A stretch of 64,000 bases of DNA from Arion vulgaris (GCA_020796225.1 CM036753.1:7807001-7871000); one strand, 5' to 3'; positions 46,366 to 57,140 are shown, counted from the stretch's first letter. The notes: generated by a model from the sequence alone, not told the origin. Program-made: numbers and translations.

Positions 46366-46889
46366 TGAAAAGGGCTATATATACATATATACTGTATATA
46401 TATATACAGTTATCTTTTTCTACATTGTCGTCTGTTCGGGAGTTTGGTTAAAAAAAAATTAGATGTAACTGATATACTTTTCAAGCTGGAAAACGTGAAC
46501 TAAAATTAATTTCGACACATCGTGTTGTTCAATTCAATATTGAATATGTTAATCTCCAGCACGTTTAGTTTATATTTGCTTTGTTCTGTTTAGTCTGTCG
46601 CATTTTTTTCCATAGTTTTTTTTTGACATGGTTGATAATATGTTGTGATAACTAACGGTTATCTTAGCAACACTTTTGTTTATGTTAAGTGTCAAAGATG
46701 AACCAACGAAAAACAAAGATAAATATGTAATTATGACTGGGTCATTATCTTCTCTTAACTTGGTTCATTATGGGCTCCTGTCAGGTATTTATTCACAGAT
46801 ATACGTTTGTAACTATGTCATACCATCTCAATCTGAGAATACGCAGAAGACACCTGTTTTCATATGTCTGAATAAGAAACTATTGTAGA

Positions 46890-46930
<41 letters not shown>

Positions 46931-47240
46931 TTAAAAACACACAGCCCAAACGAGTAACTGATGGTTTGTGCAAACTTCATTCAGTACAAATGCTAACCTA
47001 AAAGGATTTGATGTGGACTTGGTCATGTTCAGTTCCATACAAATAGGTACAAGAAGAAAAGAAAGTCAGATATAAAATCATTTGCAAGTAAGTGGAACGG
47101 ACTAACGAAATGCATAAGCGTTCCCATATTGACTCAGACAAACGATGTATGTTGGTTGAACCCAACACTCAACGTTCCACATATGAGGTAAGATATTGGC
47201 CATCCTACCTTCTGCACACTAGATGATAGAAATGTGAAGT
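46366..47240. other. Intron sequence with a TA tract
   Basis: 46378-46410 and 46888-46925 are ta-rich; nothing else recognised. Confidence 0.5.
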
Positions 47241-47244
47241 GACT

Positions 47245-47640
47245 AGCACTTCATAGCCTGAGGTATAAGGGGCATGCAGGTGTAAGGAGGAATGAACGTG
47301 CGGTTAGGCTTGCATGTATGGCTGCTGTACAAAGCGGGTGGGCAATGGACAAAGCTGATATTATAAATTCCTTAAGGGAGAGAGGGCGTGTACATGACTC
47401 ACGTAATAGCGGTGAATCTACAACTCTAACCAGACTGCAAGAACTCAAAGTTAAGTGTGGTGTAGCTCGACAATAACACTATGCTGGCAGACAAAGAAAA
47501 ATTGTAAACCAACAAAGAACCGGTGTCGTTAGTCGCCACACGCTGTAGGACATACTGAGGGAGAGATCGGAGCACGTATGGACTAATTTGTTCGACGTGC
47601 AGTGATGGTGATCCGACGACTAAACTAAACTAAACTAGCC
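47245..47640 (+). mobile_element. Retrotransposon RNase H-end fragment
   Basis: The frame from 47269 reads GHAGVRRNERAVRLACMAAV, the G-H-x-G-x-x-x-N-E-x-A-x-x-L-A signature at the end of retroelement RNase H domains. DKADIINSLRERGRVHD, LTRLQELKVKCGVARQ (stop), HYAGRQRKIVNQQRTGVVSR follow. It ends in a short taaac tandem (47620-47636). In-frame stops make it dead. Confidence 0.75.
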
Positions 47641-48094
47641 TAAGGTATGAGAAGGCTACGGGCAATTAAAATGTGTAACAATGAAGATGTGAGAAAGTAA
47701 AATAATACATACAGGTAGAGATGATTGATTTCTGAACCGAAGTTATATGTAAATCCATAGTCTTTTCCAGCATATATGCCAACGGATATACACGCTGATG
47801 GTTCACATGACTCGCTGATTAATTACGATCTAATGTTTTCTCCTCAGACCGTCAGTTAAGCTTGTACAACGTGTGGTAACTAACTTCTTAAAACACTCTA
47901 TAATTTCAACATTGGTTATTTTCTCATCAACATCAGGCTGTTGCTGAGTAACCAAAGAAGTCAATATAGTTATTCATATTCAACATCCCAACGAGTTGAT
48001 ACAAGTCTGTCTACCCTCTCATTTTACATCTAAATAAAACGTGTTATAGTTTGATATTCCAAATAATACAAATACATTCATTTCTTCCTTCCAG
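47641..48094. other. Intron sequence without recognised features
   Basis: Leads to the next receptor exon; nothing recognised. Confidence 0.5.
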
Positions 48095-48136
48095 GGAACA
48101 GTTGTAGCACTTCTCTTTTGCTTCCTGAACGGTGAG
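48095..48136 (+). CDS. GPCR exon: end of TM7 (14 codons)
   Basis: A 42-bp exon with acceptor ccttccag and donor gtaagc. It encodes GTVVALLFCFLNGE, the most conserved class B segment, phase 0 at both ends. In vertebrate receptors of this class a 42-bp exon also sits at this point. It joins VRAEIMKKW of the last exon. Confidence 0.96.
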
Positions 48137-48600
48137 GTAAGCTATAGTAATATTTTCTATTGAAGAAGATTGAGCATGGAAGCATAGTGTTGCAGTAACT
48201 GCTGTTTCCAGCAGTGTCTTTACAGCTGGGGCCATATTGCAGAGGAGCTCTTTATATGTTACTTTATTTGCAGGAATTGTATTCCTAGTTTTAATTTTGC
48301 GATTTGTTTTTAAGGCGGCACTTTCCAGCTTATTATTAACGAATTTACACTCTTAATGGTTCTTTCACATGTTCAAAGTGGACTTATGTCTAAGTTTTAT
48401 CCTTCGTCTCCAAAATAACTAAGAACTATCTACATTGAGGTTAGAAATCATTGGGAATATACATTGATCACTTCGAGAGGAACGAACTGTGTTGTTTTTG
48501 AGTGAGGGGAGAGCACCATTTCTCAACTCCACAAATAAATTTTAGATCGAGGACGGAAAATATGTTGCTTTTAAAGGATTTGTAAAGTCAAGATTGACTT
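48137..48600. other. Intron sequence without recognised features
   Basis: Nothing recognised. Confidence 0.5.
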
Positions 48601-48604
48601 CATT

Positions 48605-48832
48605 GCACTGGGTTTTACCCCATATGACTCGGTCCCTATCCGCAGAAATGAATCGTCACTTGCTGAGAATATTTCACAAAGCACGAACTCCGTAGCTCCG
48701 ACAATAATTCTAGGGGTCTCTGGAAAAATGCACACGTGAACAGAAGGGTCCGTTCCGGATTCGAACCCACGACCATCGACTCATAAGGCAAGGCTAAACC
48801 ATTTAACCAGAGAGATCCGGAAAATATGTTGT
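48605..48832 (-). mobile_element. tRNA-derived SINE family C, fullest copy
   Basis: The minus strand begins with a tRNA-like head: ctctggttaaatggtttagc (A-box region) and gtcgtgggttcgaatccgga with a good B box, then a body containing acggagttcgtgctttgtg and ttctgcggatagggaccgag. The tail ends at gactttacaaatcc. Related pieces lie at 15795 and 5589. Confidence 0.75.
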
Positions 48833-49645
48833 GAAGCAGTAGAATGCAATGAAGGTTTTTCGTGAAAGAAAAACGAATTTCTGGATTGTGAGATTGCTTA
48901 GAAGATTAAAATAAGTTGTGTACTGAACAAGTTGCCTTGTGGACTGAACAAGTTGCCTTGTGGCCATGTCACATTGTCTCGTAAAGATATGTTGTCAAGT
49001 TTCTATGTATACTTTTATGTTCGTTATATTTCACACACTACACACTGAAACTGCACATTGAAAATACACACTGAAACTACGTACTGAAACTATGTTCTGA
49101 AATTGTGATTCACTTCCGGTGTCAACAAAAATGACGTAGCTTGTTTTGCCTTTACGGCTGGAGACGTATTTTTACATGTAGTATTTAAAGCGATGTTTCA
49201 GGCGAATCAATCCAAACATAAGGGTGTCCACATGCCGATGAGCTGTATGACCGCGGCATAGCCAGTCTCTAAACGTGGAAATGGATTATCTTCCTCACAA
49301 CGAAGATCGTCCGTGTGGGCCAGATCCTTCTCGGCTTACTAACAATACTTCAGTCAAAATAACGCTAGACACTACACAGATGTATGTACAAAGACTAAGG
49401 TAGGAGGTGTAGAAAAGGGAAAAAAGCCGGTGGCAGAACAAATATGTTGAAGAGTGAGCGTCTGAGTGGAAAAAACTTACACATCATGTATTGCAAATGT
49501 GCTAGTGTAAAGCAGAGACGACCGCTCCTCGACAAACTTTTACATGATGTTGGCATCATTGTAGTCAAAAAGCCCAATCTGGGGGAAGGGTCAGTTCGCA
49601 TTGCAGGTTTTCATAGCATTTATAACAGTCGACGTCTTGGGCAGA
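48833..49645. other. Intron sequence without recognised features
   Basis: Contains a doubled gaacaagttgccttgtgg at ~48926-48965; no exon seen. Confidence 0.5.
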
Positions 49646-49649
49646 CAAT

Positions 49650-49760
49650 TCTTGTTAGCTTATCTAGGCCCCTATCTCAGTCGTCTCTTAAGACATGCCT
49701 TGTAGGTCGCAGTGTTACTATTTTTGGCTCCCCTTGCAAACCCCGACATCACACGGGAGT
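49650..49760 (+). mobile_element. SINE-like repeat family A, copy 6 (3' part only)
   Basis: Has ctaggcccctatctcagtcg, acatgccttgtaggtcgcag and ccccgacatcacacggg only; the front part is replaced. Confidence 0.65.
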
Positions 49761-49934
49761 TTTAGTGGAACTGCAAAGTTGGATATTTGTACAATACTCC
49801 CGGCACGTGACGTGCCATTTCTGCGAAGAGTGACCGGGTCATATTTTATAAAACCTGGTGCAATAAAACTAATCCGTTGGATTTAGACAGTTTAGGTCAA
49901 TCAATATAAAAAAAAAAAAACTATATGTTTGATT

Positions 49935-50290
49935 TGATCGATTGATTGGATTGATTGATTGATAGGATCACCATCATTGCACTTCAGTGAGTAACCATGT
50001 ATGCGCCGATCTCTTTCTTACACAGAAAGATCTCAGCGGCAGTGCACGAATACCGTAGCACCAGCGAGGGTACGGGTGCAATTTAGAAGATGGTGAAATA
50101 TTTTGTAGGACTTTTATTATTTAATAATTCTAATGAATTTTGCACAGACAGAGAATTTCCAGCCTGTTTTCTCAATTTTGAACTGCCAAAGAATTATTTT
50201 CCATGCTTAACTTCAATACGGCACCTACGTTTTATTGTCCGTCTCCGATAGGACTAGGAACTCGATCTCACCTACACTAATTTGTTTTTG
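49935..50290 (-). mobile_element. SINE family B copy
   Basis: On the plus strand it begins with a (gatt)n tract, then caccatcattgcacttcagt, gatctcagcggcagtgcac and gataggactaggaactcgat. The longest copy (59105-59640) ends in a tRNA-like head on the minus strand, so transcription would be minus, with the (aatc)n tract as tail. It sits ~60 bp from the last receptor exon. Confidence 0.65.
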
Positions 50291-50347
50291 TATTTGTTGA
50301 ATATATTATTTGCTAAAATGTAACAATGTTTCTATTCTCTTCTCAAG

Positions 50348-51007
50348 GTTCGGGCCGAGATTATGAAAAAATGGCATCGTCATTGGTTGAGAAGACAAAG
50401 TGTTGTATCTAATCGTTCTTCACGAGCCTTCTCCACTAGTTCATACAACATTGGAAGAGATCGACTTAGCGTATCTCTAGCTATTCCTCTGTGTGATGTC
50501 ACGTACAGGGAGGATAGACTTATTGATCAGTCTCATTCTCCCATCAACAACAACAACTGCCGTGTGTTTCACAAGGTTTCAAGTACACCAAAGATGGCGT
50601 TGAACTCTTCTACTTCAGCCATGAACCCGATACCTAGGGTATCAAGCGTGTCAAAGGTCACTTTCAACTGTGCTGACAACACTGACCAGGGTAAAGGTAC
50701 TTCTGCTTGTTTTCCAGAAGACAGTTCACTTAAGAAAGATAACCACACTTCCTGTAACGGAACAAAGGTCGTTTTTAAAGCTGACGAAACAAAACCACTG
50801 CTAGCTGATACCTTCAAAGCAAGCAAGAAAGACCGCGATAAAACTAACATGTGCAATCCTCATTACAAAGGTTCGAGTCTCATGTCAGAGACAAGGGCAA
50901 TAAGTAGCAGAAAAAGCGAGGTTAAAGATGAAAACAGCATTACAGTTTTACCTCCCTTACCAGACGTGGACGAAGATTCAACAGAAAACGTGGCTCTTTA
51001 TAACTGA
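50348..51007 (+). CDS. GPCR last exon: helix 8 and cytoplasmic tail
   Basis: Acceptor tctcaag. It encodes 219 residues and a TGA stop. It begins VRAEIMKKWHRHWLRRQS, the helix 8 region of class B receptors. A long hydrophilic tail follows, rich in Ser, Thr and Lys (many possible phosphorylation sites), ending STENVALYN. Tails of PTH receptors are similarly long, but no sequence match in this distal part is recognisable. The whole frame is intact, which argues for selection. Confidence 0.93.
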   Translation, partial: VRAEIMKKWHRHWLRRQSVVSNRSSRAFSTSSYNIGRDRLSVSLAIPLCDVTYREDRLIDQSHSPINNNNCRVFHKVSSTPKMALNSSTSAMNPIPRVSSVSKVTFNCADNTDQGKGTSACFPEDSSLKKDNHTSCNGTKVVFKADETKPLLADTFKASKKDRDKTNMCNPHYKGSSLMSETRAISSRKSEVKDENSITVLPPLPDVDEDSTENVALYN

Positions 51008-51064
51008 TGCATCATCCCAACGGATAACTAATACCATATAACTGATATCTTCCTTATAACAATC
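51008..51064 (+). other. Putative start of the receptor 3' UTR
   Basis: Short unique sequence including ataactgatatcttccttat, which resembles the unit of the minisatellite at 51565-51815. A retroelement fragment seems to have split this region. Confidence 0.5.
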
Positions 51065-51560
51065 TCCATTGTTAAGGCACTCAAAAACCTCCCTGACAGC
51101 TAAACAACAGATGATCAACAGCATTTTCATACCTACTTTGTGTTATCAGAGCCAAACATCGGCAATGAGCAAAGCGCAGTTGCAAGAAATAACTACATGT
51201 GAAATGCAGTGCCTGCGAAAAGTTACCAACAACACCAGAAAAGACATAGTCACCAACATCAGCATAAGAAAGAAAGTTGGTACATAACCCTGCTTGATTT
51301 GCATTGAGAAACAAAGAATGAAGTGGCTTGACCACTTAATAAGATTACATCCAAACTCCACAGTATACAGAGCTTTCTACAACAAAACATAAGGATAGTA
51401 GGCGAGAGGAAGGTCACGAACAAAGATGGTTAGATGGCATACCAGAATCCTGTTAAAGAGCAAAACTAACCATCACACTAGCCACCAGAATAGCGCAAGA
51501 CAGAAACAGAAAACTACAACACTGGGCAACAACCCGGTAGCAGTTTGACAACAAAGAAGA
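51065..51560 (+). mobile_element. Non-LTR retrotransposon C-terminal fragment
   Basis: Frame 1 reads KTSLTAKQQMINSIFIPTLC, then AMSKAQLQEITTCEMQCLRK; a stop follows and another frame gives KWLDHLIRLHPNSTVYRAF. It ends in a caacaaagaagaagaaaaga tail. 15105-15560 is its inverted sister. Confidence 0.65.
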
Positions 51561-51564
51561 AGAA

Positions 51565-51815
51565 AAGAACAGATAACTGATACGTATCTTATAACAAATA
51601 AATGAACAGATAACTGATACGTATCTTATAACGATAAATGAACGATAACTGATACGTATCTTATAACAGATAAGTGAACAGATAACTGATACGTATCTTA
51701 TAACAAATAAATGAACAGATAAGTGAACAGATAACTGATACGTATCTTATAACAAATAAGTGAACAGATAACTGATACGTATCTTATAACAGATAAGTGA
51801 ACAGATAACTGATAT
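51565..51815. repeat. ~37-bp minisatellite
   Basis: Six to seven copies of cagataactgatacgtatct plus tataacaaataaatgaa. It contains aataaa strings that could act as polyadenylation signals for the receptor. Confidence 0.9.
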
Positions 51816-52384
51816 GGTGAATCCGTCCTTTTTGTAATTTACAAGGTGTCTTTACTTTATAACTTGGGAATATCTGTGATTTGTATTTGCAAATAATTGT
51901 TGTAAATATGTTTGATTTTTGTAAATATTTGATATAACTATTGCTTTGTGTAAATCTTTGATATTATTGTGTTTGTTTTTGTGTAATTATTTGTGACAGC
52001 TCTGGTTTGTTTTATATAATATTGTTCCGATATAATTTTGTTTAACCCCCACCCTCCCATCACAAGGAGGTGGGATAAAGGATGCTAAAAGAAGAAAAAA
52101 AAACCTTGTCCCATACCTTGTCCCAGGTGAACCGAACTCCCACACTTCAAGCAAAAAATGCAAACTGCTACAAAGAAAATAGTCAGAAACAAAATGAAAT
52201 TGTTCATGAATATTTGCATGATAAAGTAAAACACACAATCGAATTGTATAGAGATTTTTTGTCTACGTTACATGTGCACTTCCGTAAGTATTGATGTAAG
52301 TTCTAATTCTTCAGTATAATCGATTTTTAGTGTTTGCATATCTTTGACATAACAGCTATTTTATTTTTGTAAATATTTGATACA
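51816..52384. other. Downstream intergenic sequence
   Basis: Loose repeats of ttgtaaatatttgatataac and a tail of AT-rich sequence; nothing coding. Confidence 0.5.
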
Positions 52385-52460
52385 ACTGTGATGTTTGTTA
52401 TAATACTTACGTTTGGTTTTATAATACTTACGTTTGGTTTTATAATACTTACGTTTGGTT
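52385..52460. repeat. 20-bp tandem, about 3.5 copies
   Basis: ataatacttacgtttggttt repeated. Confidence 0.92.
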
Positions 52461-52724
52461 TGTGTAGCTTTTGGTATGCATCTGTTTTATTTAACACAAT
52501 AATTACCGAATGCTGCAGTTTACATCATTTTATCTGTTCTGTGTGGGCATATGCCGAGAAATACGCCTGATTTGTTTCGTTGTTAAATGAGCTCCAAAGT
52601 TACGTTAATTCGTTCTGATCACACATTGGTTCGTATCTGATTCTTTCACATTATCAAAGCTTGGGAAGGGAGTATATTTATTTATCTACACAATTATTTG
52701 TAAATCATACAATATTGTTTACAA

Positions 52725-52845
52725 ATTTTAATAAAACTAGTTTAATTTGTACATTCTTCTGTGTAGTAAACACGTGAGAAGACATTAATAAAACTAGTTT
52801 AATTTGTACATTCTTCTGTGTAGTAAACACGTGAGAAGACATTAA
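52725..52845. repeat. Two ~58-bp tandem copies
   Basis: taataaaactagtttaattt to acacgtgagaagacatt occurs twice without differences. Confidence 0.92.
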
Positions 52846-53184
52846 ATCGACAACAGCGGTGGGTTTTTTCTTCAGTGCAGTAGTTAATGAAGATGAAGAT
52901 ATTCCAAACTGAAACTGAGACCAAAACAGAAATGTTTTCCAAAAAAGCAGGTAGATTCATGTATACACAGATGGGACTGTAACAAATGTAACTTAAAATG
53001 AAAGAAGAGCAGCCCTAATACTCAGTAATAAAATAAATATGTCGTCACTGCACATGGTACCGCTTTAGGGCGTTGAAGGATAGGTGGGACGAGAGCTTGA
53101 GGAATTTAATGGCTGCATATATCTTGTAGTCACCGTGAAGCAGTTAAAGTTATGATTTTTCATTTATGCAGACAACAGAAATAA
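52846..53184. other. Intergenic sequence without recognised features
   Basis: Nothing recognised. Confidence 0.5.
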
Positions 53185-53275
53185 AATCCTTGACCTTACC
53201 ATGAAACGAACACGGGTCTCCCGCATGGGAGCCGGGATCTAATCCATTAGGTCAGTGGCTTCTCTCATACTTAGT
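53185..53275 (-). mobile_element. tRNA-like SINE head (family D), minus strand
   Basis: The minus strand has a gacctaatggattagatccc A-box region and gggagacccgtgttcgtttc B-box region, clearly related to 41571. Body lost. Confidence 0.65.
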
Positions 53276-53950
53276 AACAGGGAATATTGGAACCTAATAA
53301 TAGCGATAGAAAGATTCTTCAGTAAGTATTTAGCCAGAGTCAACTATAAACGTACGGGCTTTCGGACTCAGGTAAGAAATATGGGAAATCAGACCCCAAC
53401 TACACCACGTGACCTCGAATTCCAGTATTGGTGTATATAGACGAATTCATTTAAAAATCTACACAAAATGCTAAATCGAAGTTATATTATGCAACAAGTT
53501 AAGTTTAACAATAAGGAATATCAATATAATGAATATTTTTTACCAATAAATAACCATAGACTCACAGAATTGAGTAAAATTGCAAAAAAGCTTGCAGTGC
53601 TCTATCAAACATCTATATTTTTCGGTCCCCTTTTCTGATCTAGGTCAGGGAGCCCTTTGTCAGTTGTCTGGCCTAGTTATCTAGAGTTGACTGTGACTTA
53701 GCATAGATCAGTGTACTACAATCTATTTACTGGTACTGTAGCATGATAGTAAAGTAGTAAATAAAGAAACTTTTTTTGGCACCTTGATGTATATTGGGTA
53801 ATACGGTGTTAGACCCCGTCTTTTACATTTACCGTCGGCACACGATGTGTGATGTGGTCAATATCACGCCGGCTGCTTTTACTTTGCAGTGTTTTTCCTG
53901 GAAATTGAGGCTTGGTCGACATGAGAGCGTTTACGGTCAGATAAAAACAA
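53276..53950. other. Intergenic sequence without recognised features
   Basis: Nothing recognised. Confidence 0.45.
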
Positions 53951-53954
53951 TATT

Positions 53955-54030
53955 ACACGGAATTGAACCCAGACCACGCGTATAAAAAGCGAGTTCACTA
54001 ACAACTACACTACGCTGTAGAATAATGCCA
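53955..54030 (-). mobile_element. tRNA-derived SINE head, minus strand
   Basis: The minus strand reads gtagttgttagtgaactcgc, then gtggtctgggttcaattccg with a near-perfect B box. It is not paired well enough to be a working tRNA. Confidence 0.6.
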
Positions 54031-54039
54031 CACCTGATT

Positions 54040-54068
54040 AGTTATATAATATATATATATATATATAT
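54040..54068. repeat. (TA)n microsatellite
   Basis: ta-rich run between the SINE head and retroelement fragment. Confidence 0.85.
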
Positions 54069-54082
54069 GCTGATTCAAGATC

Positions 54083-54745
54083 ATGAGATTAAATGCTGGT
54101 TCCAGAGACCCAATCTTATTGAGAGGATCACCACTAAAAGAGGTGGACACATTTACATATCTGGGAAGTGTCGTCAACATTCAAGGTGGCACAGATGAAG
54201 ATGTTAAGGTTAGAATACAAAAGGCAAGATCAGCATTTGTCATTCTGAAGAACATATGGAGTTCAAGAATGATTAGGAATAAAACTAAGATAATGATATT
54301 TAATTCAAATGTCAAGTTTGTCCTTCTGTATGGAGCGGAGACATGGAGAACAACTAAGGTGAACACCAAAAAGCTGCAGACATTCATTAATAGATGCCTA
54401 CGCAGGATACTCCATTTGAGATGGTATGACAAGACCACAAACAGAGAACTGTGGATAGGACAGGACAACGGCAGGTGGAACAGGAGATAATGAGCAGAAG
54501 GTGGCGATGGATAGGACGCACACTGAAAAAAAACCCTGACAGTATCGCGAGACAGGCTCTCAGATGGAACCCCCAGGGCAATAGAAGTAAGGGAAGACCC
54601 AAAAACATCTGGAGACGGGAGTTAGAGATGGAATGCAAGAGGACGGGGAGAGAGTGACGAGATCTGGAAAGGATGGCCTTGGATAGGCGAGCTTGGAAGG
54701 CCTTGGTTGCGGACCTATGCTTCCCTAGGGGCGAAGGGTGAAGAA
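54083..54745 (+). mobile_element. Non-LTR retrotransposon C-terminal region, second type
   Basis: The 135-codon frame reads FTYLGSVVNIQGGTDEDVKV, RIQKARSAFVILKNIW, LLYGAETWRTTKVNTKKLQT, FINRCLRRILHLRWYDK. A shift then leads to RRWRWIGRTLKKNPDSIARQ, RWNPQGNRSKGRPKNIWRRE. It ends with WKALVADLCFPRGEG-like residues and a gaagaagaat tail. It is a different lineage from 45604-46365. Polymerase part missing. Confidence 0.87.
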
Positions 54746-54904
54746 GAATATGCTGATTCACAAACTTCTCAAAAATTAAATAAACAGAAATTTGTCCTCT
54801 ACTACTTTATCAAATTTGTATGTTTCTCAACATATACAAGTGAAAATAAATACAGCTGACGCATATAACCTGTAATGTGCCTTATTCATGTAGACTTTAA
54901 GAGT

Positions 54905-55147
54905 TCTTCTTCTTCCTCGAACGCTCCAACCACTCTTTGTGATTTGTCTGTGATCTGAGCCTAAGAGCGACTGTACGTTGTACCAGTTATGCGCCCACAT
55001 GTAGGTCAGACCATCCGATTTCTGCAACTCTTTTTGTTTACTAGGGTAGCTTTCCTAGGCCCCTACCTCAGTCGCCTCTTACGACATGCCTTGTAGGTCA
55101 CAGTGTTACTATTCTTTGCTCCCCTTGCGAGCTCCGGCAACACACGT
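54905..55147 (+). mobile_element. SINE-like repeat family A, copy 7
   Basis: Full-length: ttcttcttcctcgaacgctc, tttttgtttactagggtagc, ccggcaacacacg. Confidence 0.75.
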
Positions 55148-55690
55148 GTGCCTTTAAGATTTAAAACAAAGAATTCATACACACTTGCATGACATCATTC
55201 ATGTTTTGTTCAACTAAAGTTCTTCATTAAATTTGAGCTGTGGACGACGTTTATAACATTTATATAAATATATATATATATATTAGTTAGTGGTCCCTGG
55301 TACTTACAGCCTCACAATTTATAAATGCTCTTCTGGTGCCATGTTTTACTTAAAGAATATTAGATATTACATGTCGGATGTAGCGGTAGTTAGCTTTATC
55401 AGAACCCATGTGTACCTGGTTCGAAATCCCCTGCGAGCTTTCAGAAGAACATTTGTTTCTGTGGATTTTTACGAACAATAAAAATAGACCTCAACATTCA
55501 GAAAACAAATGACAAGCAACAGAAAACTACTGAGTGTATACGTGGTGCCTACAAAAAGTCAACGACTCGTTTACTGTGGTTGATAGCGATGACCTGTAAT
55601 AGATATGTCACGATTGTCATTTCATATATTACCTCAATGTATTCATATCAGAACTACTTTACTTATTTTCCCTGAACTGGTTTGGAATTC
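55148..55690. other. Intergenic sequence; short TA tract
   Basis: 55266-55284 is ta-rich. 55523-55580 echoes 17720-17790 (acgtggtgcctac...cgactcgtttactg), so a repeat of unknown type. Confidence 0.5.
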
Positions 55691-55704
55691 ATTTCTGGTA
55701 TATC

Positions 55705-55859
55705 CAGTGGCGGCTCGTGGTCATTTTTCTTGGTGGGGCCAGACAAAATTATTTGGAAAAATCATGGTTTTTTAGTATTTACTATTCCGGGAAGTTATTC
55801 CCCCTTTCGATTATTGGTGGAGCCGATCACCACTAGCCCTTAATGACGAGCCGCCCCTG
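55705..55859. mobile_element. 155-bp hAT-type MITE with 8-bp target duplication
   Basis: Left end cagtggcggctcgtggtcat; right end, inverted, caggggcggctcgtcattaa. Perfect 8-bp direct repeats ggtatatc flank it at 55697-55704 and 55860-55867. CAG-type ends and 8-bp duplications fit the hAT superfamily. No coding capacity. Confidence 0.85.
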
Positions 55860-55867
55860 GGTATATC

Positions 55868-56515
55868 GAATGTAAGTGGTACCATACAAATGAAACTTGG
55901 TAGCAAAGGAAATTTTGAACCAACGTGAATTACACAGAATGATATTTAGAAAGTAAACACGTGACGGGTTGGTTTTACGTCTCGGTGACCTTTGACTGCA
56001 GTGTCAGAGATTTTGAAATACTTTAGCGAAAGTTTGTTGTCGTTAGTTATCACTCCCATATTAAATAGAACAGAATTGCTATCGTGTAGTGCAGATTTGA
56101 ACTGGGATATATTCTAAACATGGTAATTTTATTATGTGTATGTGATTAGTATTATCAATATAAGGTAAGACTAAAACTATGTAGCAATGGAGAAACACGT
56201 AAACAACAAAGTAGGCTACTGTAGCTCTACAAAATACAAAAACAATACATAGCAACGTTTCGAGCAAAGGCCTTTATCAAGCAAAAAATACAATAGAAGG
56301 GAAGAAATTTACTTCTTACACGGCACACTATATATAGAATTATGTTTGGAATGTATTGTCTGATTCTATATGTAGCTTACAGTGTAAGGGTGATTTTCTT
56401 CACTTCTGTTGTATCCTTTGCTTGATAAAGGCCTTTTGTCGAAACGTTGCTGTGTATTGTTATTGTTTTGTTTTTTGTTTGTGATTAGGAAACATTGACG
56501 ACGATTTTTTTTCCC
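55868..56515. other. Intergenic sequence without recognised genes
   Basis: Two segments (56230-56300 and 56395-56460) share aaaggcctttatcaagcaaa in opposite orientations with cgaaacgttgc, an inverted pair of unknown origin. Confidence 0.5.
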
Positions 56516-56516
56516 G

Positions 56517-56790
56517 ACTTTGGCCTTTCTTCTTCTCCTTTGCGTTCGTTCTTTACGACCAATTTTAATCACTCTTTGTGATATGTTTGATCTTTGCCAA
56601 GAACGTGTACACGTTGCACATTGGTTTGGTAGGCCCCTAAACGCATAGACTTCTACACGTTTAGGACACATGCATCCGATTTCAGCCAAACCTCCTTAGG
56701 CGCCTCTTACGACTTGAGTGACAGGTAACAGTGGTTCTATTCTTTACATCCCAAATTTGGGCCCCGGTAACCACTCGGGCGAATTTTGGC
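56517..56790 (+). mobile_element. SINE-like repeat family A, diverged copy 8
   Basis: Same order of blocks (tttcttcttctcctttgcgt, aatcactctttgtgatatgt, catccgatttcagccaaacc, gcctcttacgacttgagtg) but about a quarter of bases differ. An older subfamily. Confidence 0.65.
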
Positions 56791-56855
56791 CTTTAAAAGC
56801 TTAGATGTTATAATAGATTTATAACTTAATTATAATAATAATTCCTCTCGTACCG

Positions 56856-57140
56856 TTATACGTTACATAGGACCTGCAAGTAATTTTTCCATACCGATCT
56901 ATCTTGGGAAACTCGCTCAATCTCCTCCATGGAACTGAGACCGATATTTCTTGTCTCTCTCAGCAAAGTTCGTTTCAGGGTCTCCTTAGGTCGACCTCTC
57001 TTTCTTGAACCCTTTGCATCCCACTTCAATACCTGCTTTGATATTCGTTGATCATTTCTCCTCAAGGTGTGCCCAACATATCTCCATCTTCTCTTTCTTA
57101 TAACAGTTGTCACTAGTGGTTGACCAGACATGTCAGACAT
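56856..57140 (-). mobile_element. Non-LTR retrotransposon C-terminus, antisense
   Basis: A 94-codon minus frame reads VIRKRRWRYVGHTLRRNDQ, QVLKWDAKGSRKRGRPKET, LKRTLLRETRNIGLS and SQDRSVWKNYLQVLC: the GH.LRR and RGRP blocks of retrotransposon C-termini. A fragment only. Confidence 0.8.

Larger units (their letters stand above)
7135..51007 (+). other. Class B1 GPCR gene, PTH-receptor-like (gene span, 5' end not found)
   Basis: This gene was assembled by reading splice borders and translations. The exons join in phase into a hormone-receptor (HRM) ectodomain, seven-TM core and long tail. Family landmarks present include YCEPIWDD...CW...CPSY in the ectodomain, RNTIHINLF at TM2, W-CK at TM3, CW in ECL2, NFFFFLNIIRV at TM5, LIPLFGVYY at TM6, NSFQG at TM7 and CFLNGEVRAEI at helix 8. 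Such receptors bind peptide hormones at the plasma membrane and usually couple to Gs. CWP, CPSYIEGFN and MYIEMTLNSFQG favour a parathyroid-hormone-receptor-like member; calcitonin/DH31-type or CRF/DH44-type receptors are alternatives. The signal-peptide exon and TM4 are not seen. TM1 and TM3 exons carry lesions, so a pseudogene or local assembly errors are possible. The gene is over 43 kb, and almost all of it is repeat-filled intron. Confidence 0.9.

Noticed and set aside
50569..50856. 95-codon minus frame
   Set aside because: Shadow of the intact receptor tail exon.
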